NCBI RefSeq assembly: GCF_002776525.5
Contig: NC_045441.1
Span: 110,017,440 to 110,081,439, forward strand
From: Piliocolobus tephrosceles
Taxonomy: Eukaryota; Chordata; Mammalia; Primates; Cercopithecidae
Length of the DNA: 64,000 nt
Direction of reading: 5' to 3'
The first letter of the stretch is position 1; each line of letters opens with the position of its first letter. This document shows positions 35,539-47,232 of this stretch, piece after piece. Made by a program: the position numbers and the translations under genes. Below the pieces are notes generated by a model. It was given only the letters and a program-made list of their open reading frames with translations, was not told the DNA's origin and made no database searches.

Positions 35539-35592
35539 ATGACATCACAGCAGGTCAGAGAAAAAGGGCTGAGCGACAGGCACCCAGAGTAA
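35539..35592 (+). CDS. Upstream open reading frame in CFTR 5'UTR (17 codons)
   Basis: An ATG at 35,539 overlaps the CRE-like element and runs 17 codons to TAA at 35,590-35,592, ending 67 bases before the CFTR ATG. From memory the human sequence has the same frame and length but ends in TAG. It would be present only on transcripts starting at the distal site and absent from those starting about 70 bases upstream of the ATG. It might lower translation of the longer isoform; no peptide function is implied. Confidence 0.45.
   Translation: MTSQQVREKGLSDRHPE
35540..35547 (+). promoter_or_regulatory. CRE-like element TGACATCA
   Basis: The octamer TGACATCA differs at one base from the consensus CRE TGACGTCA and sits at the 5' end of exon 1, 113-120 bases upstream of the ATG. 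The same variant CRE is known in the human CFTR promoter, where it supports basal and cAMP-responsive transcription through CREB/ATF factors. The element looks intact in this species. Confidence 0.75.
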
Positions 35593-35659
35593 TAGGTCCT
35601 TTGGCATTAGGAGCTTGAGCCCAGTCGGCCCTAGCAGGGACCCCAGCGCCCGAGAGACC

Positions 35660-35712
35660 ATGCAGAGGTCGCCTCTGGAAAAGGCCAGCGTTGTCTCCAA
35701 ACTTTTTTTCAG
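35660..35712 (+). CDS. CFTR: CFTR exon 1 coding part (residues 1-18, first two bases of codon 18)
   Basis: The ATG at 35,660 opens 17 full codons plus two bases (start of the codon for Ser18), reading MQRSPLEKASVVSKLFF. This is the CFTR amino terminus and matches human as I remember it. The segment begins the lasso motif, which packs against the first transmembrane domain and binds trafficking and SNARE partners. The exon ends ...TTTCAG followed by the donor GTGAGA at 35,713. The start is chosen by identity to CFTR; its context (gagaccATGc) has A at -3 two bases off the ideal but is the known CFTR start context. No frameshift or stop. Confidence 0.98.
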
Positions 35713-36089
35713 GTGAGAGGGTGGCCAACCGAGCTTTGGAAAGACACGTGCCAACGAAAGATTAGGGCGTGTATGGGCTGGATTTGGGGAAAAGGAATGA
35801 GCAGCTTTTAAAAAGATGCGCTATCATTCATTGTTTTGAAAGAAAATGTGGGTATTGTGGAATAAAACAGAAAGCATTAAGAAGAGGTGGAAGAATGAAC
35901 TGAAGCTGATTGAATAGACAGCCACATCTACTTGCAACCGAAAAGTTAGAATCTCAAGACCCAAGTATGCTACTATGCAGTTATTTTATTTGATTTTTCT
36001 AAGAAACTAAAAAAACTTGTTAATAATAAATACTTGAGTGTGGTTTATTGGTTTTCCCCCTTCATGCCTTGGACACTTGATTATCTTCT

Positions 36090-36155
36090 TGGCACATACA
36101 GGTGCCATGCTTGCATATAGTAGGCGCTCAGAAAACATTTCTTGACTGAATTCTG
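36090..36155 (+). repeat. L2/MIR 3' tail
   Basis: gcacatacaggtgccatgc then atagtaggcgctcagaaaac is the LINE2/MIR 3' end motif. Only the tail is clear. Confidence 0.6.
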
Positions 36156-36396
36156 CCAAAAAAATTTTTGGGGTAGGTAGAAAATATGTGCTTAAAATAT
36201 TTATTGTTATGAGACTGGATAAATCTAGTATTTGTCACAAGTACATTGTTCTTTAAAAATTGAAAGCAAATGTATTGAAATATTTATTTTGAAAAAAGTT
36301 AGCTTTACAAGATATAAATTTTAAAAGCCATAGGAATAGATACTGTAGTTATATCCAACTGACATTTAATAAATTGTATTCCTAGCCTAATGTGAT

Positions 36397-36444
36397 GAGC
36401 CATAGAAGCTTGCAAACTTTGAGCCATAGAAGCTTGCAAACTTT
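36397..36444 (+). repeat. Perfect 24-bp tandem duplication in intron 1
   Basis: Bases 36,397-36,420 are repeated exactly at 36,421-36,444 (unit begins gagccatagaagc and ends aacttt). The identity implies a recent event or ongoing slippage. Confidence 0.95.
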
Positions 36445-37413
36445 ATCTAATGAGATTTTTAAAAACAGCTTCTAAGTTCGGAATCTTAGGCAAAGTGTTA
36501 TTAGATGTAGCACTTCATATTTGAAGTGTTCTTTGGATATTGCATCTACTTTGTTCCTGTTATACCTGTGTGAATGAATGAGTAGGTACTTCTCTCTCAT
36601 GGGACATTACTTGACTCATAATTACCCAATGAATAAGCATACTGAGGTATCAAAAAAGTCAAATATGTTATAAATAGCTCATATATGTGTGTAGGGGGGA
36701 AGAGATTTAGCTTTCACATTTCTGTTATGTTTAGTTCTCTGCATGTGCAGCTAATCCTGGAACTCCAGTGCTAAGCAGAGACTGTGGCTCTTGAAGGAGA
36801 GCTCCTCCCGGTGGATAAGAGAGAAGGACTTTACTCTTTGGAATTACCTTTTTGTGTTGATGTTATAACACCTTTTGTTACTCCATCTATAAAATCGGCT
36901 TATCTATTGATCTGTTTTCCTACTCCTTATAAAATCAGAATGTTAATTGGCATAAATTATAGACTTTTTTTAGCAGAGAACTTTGAGGAAGCTAAATGCC
37001 AATCAGTCTAAAAATGCAATTTTCAGAAGAATTAATATTCCATGGATAGTTCTAAATACTAATGAACTTTAAAATAGCTTACTATTGATCTGTCAAAGTG
37101 GGTTTTTATATAATTTTCTTTTTACAAATCACCTGACACATTTAATATAGGTTAAAAAATGCTATCAGGCTGGTTTGCAAAGAAAATGTATTACAAAGGC
37201 TGCTAAATGTGTTAAGAGCATACTCATTTCTGTTCTCCAAAATACTTCATAAGTTGCTCTAAGAATAGGTATGTTTTTAAAAGTTAAGTTCCTACTATTT
37301 ATAGGAACTGACAATCACCTAAAATACCAATGATTACAAACTTCCTTCTGGCCTTCTAGACTGCAATTCTGAAAGTGTAAAAAACGTATTTTTTGCATTA
37401 AGTTAGGCAGTAT

Positions 37414-37620
37414 TGCTTAGTTTTCAAAAGTGGTAGATTTTGGAGTCAGATTATTTCGATTCAGATCCTACATCTACTGTTTAGTACCTGTGTTGCCTGA
37501 GGCAGGTCCCTTAACATCTCTGTGTGTGACTTGACCTTTAAAATTTGGAGACTGTCATAGGGGTTAATCCCTTGAGAAAATGAATGTGAAGAGTTAGCCC
37601 AATGTTAACTGCTATTATTA
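37414..37620 (+). repeat. MIR SINE
   Basis: Forward MIR: ttttggagtcagattatttcg, gaggcaggtcccttaacatctc, atttggagactgtcatagg, agttagcccaatgttaactg. Confidence 0.75.
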
Positions 37621-38061
37621 TGGATTACCATATTTTTACATTCATTACAGTACATGTACCTTGTTAATATAAGATGCTCAATTCATCTTTGAGTATAATT
37701 TTGTGACTCTTAATCTGGATATGCAGTGAGTGGGTCTGGATGAGAATTTAATTTATGAAAAATTGTGTTTCACATGGCCTTACCAGATATACAGGAAACA
37801 TGTCATATGTTTCTATCATAGGTTGTTAAATACCTTAGAATTTAACTTTCTGAATAGGAGCCCTTCAGTTTGAGAGTCATAAAACAGTAAAATTGTTATG
37901 GTATGGGTTATAGATTGTACTGAATATCTCCTTATAGGTCTAGGTTTTGTCATTGGAAAACCAAAAAAGTTTGGAAAAAAATCTAAGTTATTTCTTACTT
38001 TCTTAATTTTGCGTGGATTTCACATCAAGTATAAAATTTGAAGAACATCTGAACTATCATA

Positions 38062-38092
38062 ATCCATATATATATATTATATATATATATAA
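38062..38092. repeat. AT microsatellite
   Basis: Alternating TA with one register slip (tatatatatattatatata). Confidence 0.9.
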
Positions 38093-39177
38093 AATAAACA
38101 TAATCTAAGAGAGAATTTCACCATGAAAAATTCAGGTAGTTCATGACTATCATGGCAAACAAGTAAATTAAATAGAAACTTTTATGAAAATGACATTTAT
38201 GAAATAGGAAGCCATTTTTAAACTAGAAGTGATATATTAGTATAAAATTTATAATTAATATACAAGTGGGATTGATTTATAAATGGTCACCAATGGAGAT
38301 TGTGCTATTTAATTTGGGAAAATTTTTAAAATTTACATTTTCTCACAACTTTTAAGGTAGTTATTTAGTTTGTTCCTCTCTGTCTCTTCTCTCATGCCCT
38401 GAATTTTTCATATTTCGCTTACTTGTAAGAGTGTATATTAAACCATGTGTCAGATGACATAACTTGAATTTTAGTCATGATGTCTGTGCTGTAAGTCTAG
38501 GTCTATAATGAGGAATTGTGGGAACCCCACAGAATCCAAGTATACAGTGCCATTGATTTCTTACAAGGGATGTGGGGTCTCTTATAAACTCTACAGATTA
38601 AGTCTCAAGTGAGACCAAAGAGTAAAATATTGTTAGGATCTAAGGTGGAAATTCAGCAAAGAATCACATAGTCTAAGTCTCAAGTTAACAGTAAGATAAT
38701 TTGAAATACTTTTGTAATTATTAAACACAAAGTAATGAGAGATTTTTAAACAAACCAGTACACCTGAATTTATATATTAGAATAGGTATGGTGGTTCAAA
38801 GTAGCTACCTAATAAAAACCACACTCGTATTCTAAACATTTTGCCTTTGATCAAAATAATTTTGGGTCTCTTATTATGAAATTGCCTTTCTAAATAATAC
38901 ATAAATTTCTTCTCATAAGTATATATTAGCCTCATTATTTTATAGTTATTATTTTATATTCATAGCTTGCTTTAGATTAAAAATTATATTACCCAGACTG
39001 GTCTCTTGGACTTGCTTCCAAGTGACTTTTGACTGTACCACAAAATCAAATTCACTCTGAAAATATAAAGATTTTTCATCGTAATTTCCTTTGTTAACAG
39101 CCAAATTCTACCTAATTTTAGGTGTTTTCATTTAAAAAAATATACATTGCAAACTTTAAAGAAAATTCTTCGTTTGT

Positions 39178-39479
39178 TTTTAAAAGACAGTGTCTCACTC
39201 TGTTGCCCAGGCTGGAGTGCAGTGACACAAGCATAACTCACTGCAACCTCCACCTCCCGGGCTTAAGTGAGCCTTCCATCTCGCCTCACGAGTAGCTGGG
39301 TCTTCAGGTGTACAGGTGTGTAACACCATGCCTGGCTATTTTTTTTTTTTTAAGTTTTATAGAGACAGTATCTCACTATGTTGCCCAGGCTGCTCTTGGA
39401 GCTCCTGGTCTCAAGTTATCCTCCCACCTCGGTCTCCCAAAGTGCTGGGATTACAGGCATAAGCCATCTCACCCTTTCA
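39178..39479 (-). repeat. AluJ in intron 1
   Basis: Reverse old dimer: agacagtgtctcactctgttgcc ... ggattacaggcataagcc, with a long T run in the linker near 39,340-39,351. Confidence 0.92.
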
Positions 39480-41979
39480 GCCTAAAGACAATGCTTAATG
39501 AAGAGAAATATAAGTGCTTTGAGCAATGGAAGTATAATTAAAATTATATAATGAAAGATTTAAAAATGGCCATTTTGAATGGGACCACACTTAATTTGGT
39601 TACATATATTATGATACACTGTTAAACATTCATCATGATTATTTTATATTTATATTTTATTTACATGTTGGCAATTTGTGAGGAAAGCTAAAATTATGGC
39701 TGAGCCATAAATACTTTTGTAGTTTGTCAAGGGTGTTTGTAAAAATATTGCCAAGGAAGACCAGTTGACTACTCAAACAAGGGTTTAGTCTAGGTCTGAT
39801 CAATACATATGCATTATCTTAGGTTTGTCTATCAGACGAATCTTAGGCTATCCAAATCAAAATAAAATAGATGCATAAAACAAAGGCCAATATGTGTTGA
39901 ACAATTATATTGTGATATACAACTGCCAAGGGTTCCTGATTACCATGAGTCCATTTAGTCAGTCCATGAGCAAATGTCATCAATGAGGACAACCCAGGGT
40001 TTCCATATTCTCTCTTGGCTTTGTATCCTGTAGGAATTGGAGGGCTCTACTTCTGGGATAGGAGCCCTTCTCTCTTGAACAATGTTGCCTGCACACTAAC
40101 AAATGTTGACTTTCTACACCAGTCCCTCAATAGTCTTTTCTATTTATCTTCCTTTTGCTGACCATGTTTCGTTATTACACTGGTGAGATTTTTTTAACTG
40201 GGAATATGTGTTAATTTTGTATTAATTTTGATTAGCTTAACTCTCAGAGTTCTAAAAGTACCTCCTATACATGATATATGACTAAAATTTTAATCACATG
40301 TTTATATATAAAATATCTGTGTATATATGATTATATGATTAAGTTTCTTTTAGTTAATTTTGCAAGTTTTAAAAAGTTCTCCTTTGTTTTGAAGTTTATT
40401 CCTATAGTTTTTTATATGCTAGTTTAATTATTAATCACTTGATTCAAGGAACATTCTTATATACTTATAAGGAATACTGTAGTTTTAATATTTAATTCCT
40501 TGCTAAAGAGAGAAGTGGAATCCATTTTTCTTAGCTGCTTCATCAATATTTTATGTTTGATGTGACAGTCAAAATATCTCTCACAGCTAACTGTTACACT
40601 AGGGAAATCATGGTTTTCCAGTTTTCCATTTATGTTTTACAGGAGGGAGTGGAACTTATTGTAATAATATTCAATACATAAATGTTAACACTTGTCTGAA
40701 GGTCCTTGAGTGAATACCGCTATAAAGTGCATTATTGTTGCTAGTGTCATTTCACAAGAGCCTATAATTTCAGTGTGATAGAGCTACAATGTAAGTATAG
40801 TATTGCAAAACCATCAGGAAGGGTGTTAACTATTTAGCTTGCAGTTATGTGTTGGTTGTCAAACTTTAAGAACATCTCTGACTCAGCAGCAGTTTTGGCA
40901 ATTTTTATCCTGATGCATCTGCGTAGGGCATCTTCCTGGCGAAAAACTTCTGAGATGCAATGAGGTCAAGAGGGGAAAACAGACTGTGATAAAAGTCTGG
41001 TTGTTTGGAGATCTTGGCAGAAGGATTAATTTACAAATATGTCAAGTGCATGATCATGGAGGAAAACATTGCTATTTCTATTGGTTCTCTTTAGACCTCT
41101 AGAATCGATTTACCACATAGTTGTTTCAGTGTGGAATTAGCATTACAAAGTGGCTTTATTTTAGGGCTTTGTGTCAGCAAAGAGCTTAGGCTTCTTTTAG
41201 CAAGAAGCTTGTAAGAATTTAATTTACTATTAGATTGCTTGATGTAGAGAATTACATTCCTACGGAGCTCTGAAAAATCTTTTTTCAGAGTTTTTCACAG
41301 CTGTATTCAAGTTGCAAGGCTTGTCAAGTTTGCTATTTTCTGTGCAGCTCTATGAACTTATTACTATCTTTTGACATAAATTATGATTTCAAATTGTAAA
41401 GCTCTGGATGTCAGGGCCTTTTCTAATTTGTTTAGTATAATATTCAGACCATTTCAGGACTTTTCCACGGAATGATTTAATAAAGATCTTTTTGTGATGG
41501 TTATGAGTTCATGGTGATCAACCCTAGAGACCTATGTATACTGTAGATCAATGATATTCAACAGTCCTGCAGTGCTGGCATCATTTTGATAAAAAGGGGT
41601 CAAAGCAAGTGGGACTGTGGGCAGATTTTTAGTACTTAGAACAATTATTCCATTAAAGTTTTCTTGTGTCCCTTCTGCCTTAGCCTTTGTGGGATAGCGT
41701 GCTTGCTAATTTCTTGCTCATGGGGTAAGGAAATGAAGATTTTTGCTAGGTCTGTAGGATTATTAGGACTCTCAGGCCTGAAGCTATGCCTGGATATAGC
41801 CAGAAAATTCTCCCATAGCTTGCTCCAAGGAGCTGAGATAAAGCAGTATTTCCTTTTTAGGTCATGATTCTGGGTAACTTGAAAGATGACCTCATTCGTA
41901 TTCTGTATTCTATGTGAGACATTAAGAAGGTAGAGGTGGACAAGAAGGGAATTGTTGCTGCCTTTATGGAACAAATTAT

Positions 41980-42820
41980 CTGAAACCCAGGTTTCTCAAG
42001 GGCTTCATAGAAGCACTCAACTGGGGCACTTAACCCGAGTCTAAGGCTGGTTAAGGAAGGCTTGCTGGGGGAAGTGTCTTTTGCATTCATACCTAAAGGA
42101 GGTTATTCAATTAGAATTATCCAAAGAGAGTAGGGATGGGCTAGGAAAAATTTAAACAGATAGTGTGGAGGACTGACAGGCTAGTAAGCATGGCACCTTC
42201 AAAGTATCCTGAGAAGTTCCCTATGACTGGAACATAAAATGTGTGACAGAGATTTGTGGGAGATAGGTCTGAAAATTCTAGCAGGGGCCAGATCGTAAAG
42301 GGCTTTGTAGGCTTTGCTTGGGCTTTATCATACTGGAAGTGAAGAGCCATGTGTTTTAAACAGGAGAGGGACATAATCAGTTCACATACTGTTGCAGTTT
42401 TGTAAAAGAAAAGATGAGCTGAAAGAGTGGCCGTGGTGGGGGCGGGGGTGGGGTGAAGAGAGAGAGAGAGATTTGAAAGACATTTAGGAGGTAAAATCAA
42501 CTGGTTTGGTAATTAATTAGCAGTGGAAGGTGAAGGAAAGAGAAGAGTTAAGGATAACATCTGTATTTGTTGATTTGGATAATAGAGGGGATAGTGGTGC
42601 TGCTTACTGAATGAGAAAATTTAATCAGAGAAGGCATGGAGTAGGAGTGCAGACATATGTGGCTCTGCTTCTCTCAAAACCAGAAAAGGAAATGATGTGT
42701 ATGGCTCAGGGTCAGGTAATATGGTTATTTGAAAATGTATTAAAGTGATTTAGAGCTTAGTCTTAGGTAAGAGATATAAGATGTCTGAGGTGACAGTTTT
42801 ATAAACATGTACAGTGCCCA
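41980..42820 (-). repeat. L2 LINE fragment
   Basis: The reverse of the L2 block containing agcatggcctacaaggccct reads here as gcaggggccagatcgtaaag and ggctttgtaggctttg, followed by atcatactggaagtgaagagcc, ttttaaacaggagaggg and a block like aggaggtagaatcgacagg. A G-rich patch with (GA)n at 42,434-42,470 lies inside. Subfamily not determined. Confidence 0.6.
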
Positions 42821-43639
42821 CTTGTTTGGCCTCATTGTGGCATAGGTGTGACCTGAGAGTGTTAGGAAGAAGCAGCTGAGTTCTAGGGACAGTATTGGTT
42901 AAATTCTACTTAGAAATTATACTTAGAACTCTCTCCTATATAACCTGCTAACTGATGTCTGAACCTCCTGATAACTTCACTCCTTTAGGGAGTGCTTTTC
43001 AGATCATGGGACACAACATATGAGAGATCATAGAAATTCAATGAGGTATGAAAATCTGCTTGGGACTTCAGATATTGTCTCCAGTGATTGAATAAAAATA
43101 GGAGCTCACCTACTATTATGAGGTTTTTATGTGTGTTAAAAGAAGGTTTTCATTACTTTTGAAAAGGTTATGTATCTTTGTTTTATGTTAAAACTTTGAG
43201 CTTTGTTAAATACACAGAGTTCTCTTTCTTAGCGTGGCCTACAGAGGTGCAGCTACCTCCTACCTGACTTCACATCTACTCCCAAATGCCTAGTGAAGGC
43301 CTAAGAATTTCAAAAAGGGACTCTAGAATTTCATGTGGTACCAGTCAGACAAATATGTGAAAATTAAACATAATAGGCAGAATCCCATGGGTACTGACAG
43401 CTGTGTTTAGAGGTGATTCAAGGGCCAGACCTTAGATTCCAGCATTGGTTATGCGTATGACAAGAAAATGAAGCCTATGTTGGCTGGGATTAGCAACCAC
43501 AGTTCTAGAGGAAGCAAGGTGGAGAAACTATATAGGGGGCTCCCTTTGTACATTTTATTTATTTTAAACATCTCTATCAACTCTAGAAATTAAAACAACA
43601 ATACCAACGCAAAAGCATCACTTTTTCAACCAAAGTCCA

Positions 43640-43790
43640 TTGCATACTTTTTTGTGTAAAGTGCTAGACAGTAAATATTTTCAACTTTGTGGGCCACCTA
43701 AGTCTCTGCCATAGACAATATGCAAACAAATGGGCATGGCTGTGTTTCAATTAAACTTTATTATTATTAACATTTGAATTTCATATAACT
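43640..43790 (-). mobile_element. hAT-type MER DNA transposon fragment
   Basis: The phrases cagtaaatattttcaactttgtgggcc, catagacaatatgcaaac, gggcatggctgtgttt and aattaaactttattattat are a well-known non-autonomous DNA element. I cannot name the subfamily with certainty, and the outer ends are missing. Confidence 0.65.
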
Positions 43791-43855
43791 TTTACATGTT
43801 GCAAAATGTTCTTTATTTAAATTCTATTGCAATATGCTTTAGAATGATACAGTTT

Positions 43856-44149
43856 TTTTTTTTTTTTTTGAGACAGAGTCTCGCTCGTTGCCTAGGCTGG
43901 AGTGCAATGGTGCGATCTCCGCTCACTGCAAGCTCCGCCTCCCAGGTTCACGCCTTTTGCCTGCCTCAGCCTTCCGAGTAGCTGGGGCTACAGGCGCCCG
44001 CCGCCACGCCCGGCTAATTTTTTGTATTTTTAGTAAAGACGGGGTTTCACCGTGTTAGCCAGGATGGTCTCTATCTCCTGACCTTGTGATCTACCCGCCT
44101 CGGCCTCCCAAAGTGCTGGGATTACAGGCGTGCGCCACTGCACCTGGCC
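43856..44149 (-). repeat. AluY-like in intron 1
   Basis: Reverse Alu with young-subfamily text: caagctccgcctcccagg, gtgttagccaggatggtctc and gcgcccgccgccacgcccgg. Target-site duplication aatgatacagttttt lies at 43,843 and 44,150. An AluY argues for a catarrhine primate. Confidence 0.92.
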
Positions 44150-45924
44150 AATGATACAGTTTTTAGTCTTTCTTAGCTTAAAATCTAGAAAAAATTTTAA
44201 GGCTTTTTAAACTTTTTTTTCAGTAACTGAATAATTTTAAAAGTCAATGAAATATTTAGACATGTAAAATGGACTTTTCAGGAGAAGAAAATGGTAGCCT
44301 AATAGTTATTAGATTATTGTCCAGAATAATTTTTGACTTAATAAGCCTCTGTTGATCATTTCATTGCCTCTTTTTTTGGAATATGCATCTTTTAATGTGT
44401 CCTTCAAGGCAAAGGCTCTATCTTATCTATCTTGTGTCTTGCATTTTCCCAGGGCAATGTTTTTCACATTTTTTAAAAAAAACTATACTGTAATCAATTT
44501 TCAAAGAAAATGTTCCGTGGGACCACAGTATATACAAATAGCAGTGACAATAAAAAATAGTAACTCTCCCATAAATACAAAGAAACAGTTAACCTAGTGC
44601 TCTAAAGTAAAGGCTACAGTGATTTTGTGTAACATTTATATGCAGTTTTCTTGATCCTACATGCTTGTGTTTTTCAGTGTTATGTTTCTGAAATTGAGAT
44701 ACCTTTCATAATTGATGTCAAAAGAAACTTGTCAGCCACCAGACCCAGAAAAATGTCATAATATGGGAACTTAGCAATACATAAAGGTATATACTCCTGT
44801 GACCTCAGCTGAATTATTTGCATTGGTTGCATCCCACAAGGTTGACTCCTATATTTAGTTTGTTGCTTGAAATGTCTTGGGATATATTACTTTGTGATCA
44901 AGTTTTGAAAAAAACAGGTAATATTTAGTCTGAAGTTTGTCTGACATACTAAGCAGTGTAATTAAAGTAGAAGTTGCCTAAGCTCAGCACTTTATTATGC
45001 CTTGAAATTATACTGCCTATCCTACAGGTGAAGGTGTTATGAATGCAGCTTGTCACTGTAACCCTATTCATAGTTCTGAAAGGCTGAGAGTGACTCAGAA
45101 GAATATTTTTGCTCTGAATATGAAGAACGCTTAGACTAAAACTTTAATTATGATACTGAAGAAGAAAGTGGTAGGTGATTGCATGAATAAGTACATAATA
45201 TTGTTAATTTCTGAAAACTGTGTGTAGTTAATGTAGTGTTTCTTTTTGGAAAGGCTGTTGTTAAATTGACGGTAAATTCTATAACCAATATCACCTTAAA
45301 GCAAGTAAGCATGGTAAAGTATTATAAAACCATGATAATATCATATGTGGCTTATTATTGTTATCTGAGTGTTGTACAACTCTGTTATGCTGTGATGAGA
45401 CCGCATGCAAACAGGTATGTCAAAGATATGATGGGCTGTTAACTGAGCTTGAACCACATATGGTGTAGTGACATGCTCACTATTGCAGTGCAGAGATAAC
45501 CAATAACAGATCATAACAGGTTTAAATATGTGCAAAGAGATGTCAGCAGAAGCTTTCCTATATAGTGGATATTAAACAAGTAAGCCTGACAGCCCAGGAT
45601 CATATTTGGATGAATCTAGTGTGCTCAAATTAACATATAGTCCTACATTTGAGAATGTGTGATTTTTTTTGTTCCTATCTATAAAATAATATTTTAAAAT
45701 ATATACATTTCAAATCAGAAGTTGGTGAATTCTCTGAAATATCTCTAGAGAACACTCAGTATTGGGGTTCACAGTATGAAAACCACTGACTTAATTCTTG
45801 CCCCATCTTGGTTGTTGCATCTGATCTTCTCTTGTGTCCCTCGTTTCACCCATTTGTATCCTTAGAAAATGATCTCATATTCTACTTCATCTTTATATCT
45901 TCACTGTCAACTCTCGGGTAGCAA

Positions 45925-46600
45925 TATATGATGGAAGAAGCATGTACTTTGGAATCAGACAGACCTAGCTGGAATCCTAACTCTGTCACTTATTAACAAC
46001 GTGATCTTAGGCAATTTACTTAATCTCTCTGAACCTCAGCTATTCACATCACTACAATGAGTTATCCTTATCTTAACATGACACAGTATTATTATGATAT
46101 CAAATATTCATTGAGTATTTACTCTGCATATTAGTCAAGGTTTTCCAGAGAAGTAGAACCAATGGCACACACGCACGCACGCATGCACACACACGCACAC
46201 ACACTTTATTATAAGGAATCGACTTTCATAATTATGATGGCTAACAAGTCCAAAATCTGCAGTATGGTTCAGCTGGCAGGAAACCCAGGAGAGTCAATGT
46301 TCCAGTTTGAGTCCAAAGGCAGTCGGTTGGGGAATTCAGTATTTTTCTGGGAGGCCAGTCTTTTTGTTCTATACAGACCTTCAACTGATTGGATGAAGTT
46401 CACCTTTATTAGGGAGGACAGTCTGTTTTACCCAAAGTTTACTGATTTCAATGTTAATCTCATCCAAAAACACCCTCCCAGTTGACACATAAAATTAACC
46501 ATCACTCTTTGTAAGCACTTTCTATGCATTAAGTGATAGCAAATAATGCCAGACATAGGGTGTCTTTAATAAATGGTAAGCACTGTTATCAGCAACAACA
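45925..46600 (+). repeat. MIR split by a younger repeat
   Basis: MIR starts at about 45,925 (tttggaatcagacagacctagc, gcaatttacttaatctctctgaacctcag) and runs to about 46,130. Its 3' end resumes at about 46,504 (agcactttctatgc, atgccagacatagg, aataaatggtaagc). The insert is listed separately. Confidence 0.8.
46131..46503 (-). repeat. Old dispersed repeat with CA/CACG microsatellite
   Basis: It starts ttagtcaaggttttccagag, has ttattataaggaatcgac, ttgttctatacagaccttcaac and tctcatccaaaaacaccctc. This is a familiar mammalian interspersed repeat; I do not assign its family. A (CA/CACG)n tract lies at 46,165-46,203. Confidence 0.65.
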
Positions 46601-46805
46601 GGATTATTATAATTAGCACCTTTTCATCTTTCTGTCTGGGCTCTGAGAAAGTACCTCTCTTCTCTAAATTTATCTCTCCTCTCCTATGAATTAGACCCAG
46701 TGCTTTCTCTGAATTATGGAGGTCACCCTCCTACAAATGCCCCTTCCCAATTCCACATCTGTTGGCTTTCTTTGCTATTGACTTTTATCCCTAGCTTTTA
46801 AATTT

Positions 46806-47153
46806 ACAGGCATATGTCAGTTAACAATGGGAATGCATTCTGGGTAATATGTCCTTAGGCATTTTTATCATTGTGAGAATACTATAGAGTATACCTACAC
46901 AAACCTAGATGTCGTATAGCCTACTACACACCTAGGCAATATGACAGAGCCTTTTGCTCCTAGGCTACAAACCTGTACAGCTTGTTACTGTACTGAATAC
47001 TGCAGGCAGTTGTAACACAGTGGTATTTGCATATCTGAACATGTCTAAACACAAAAAAGATGCACTAAAAATACTATGTAATGATCTCGTGGGACCACTG
47101 TTGTATATGCAGTCTGTTGTAGACTGAAATGTCATGCAGTGCATGACTGTACC
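46806..47153. mobile_element. Tigger/pogo-like DNA transposon relic
   Basis: A 345-base non-autonomous element with imperfect inverted ends (caggcatatgtcagttaac ... gcatgactg). It is flanked by TA at both sides, the target duplication of mariner/pogo elements. The interior gtatagcctactacacacc and gctacaaacctgtacagc is typical of this family. There is no transposase. Confidence 0.8.
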
Positions 47154-47232
47154 TTATATACTCAAAGTATCACCTTTGTTCATTTGTCCCCTTGTCTGCA
47201 TCGTCCTAATGTGGAATTTCTCTGTTGCTTAG

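Larger units (their letters stand above)
35527..35659 (+). other. CFTR: CFTR 5' untranslated region of exon 1
   Basis: This 133-base stretch aligns from memory with the 132-base legacy human 5'UTR; one extra C in the run near 35,597-35,598 explains the difference. Human transcripts start at several sites, some only about 70 bases upstream of the ATG, so the left edge is the distal start and could vary by tissue. It contains a CRE-like element, an altered inverted CCAAT box and a short upstream open reading frame, each listed separately. Confidence 0.85.

Noticed and set aside
42141..42500. 119-codon minus-strand frame in intron 1
   Set aside because: It lies within an L2 LINE remnant and a G-rich/(GA)n patch, so the translation is chance.
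46165..46203. CA/CACG repeats viewed as a possible CRISPR-like or regulatory array
   Set aside because: It is a plain microsatellite inside an interspersed repeat in a vertebrate intron.
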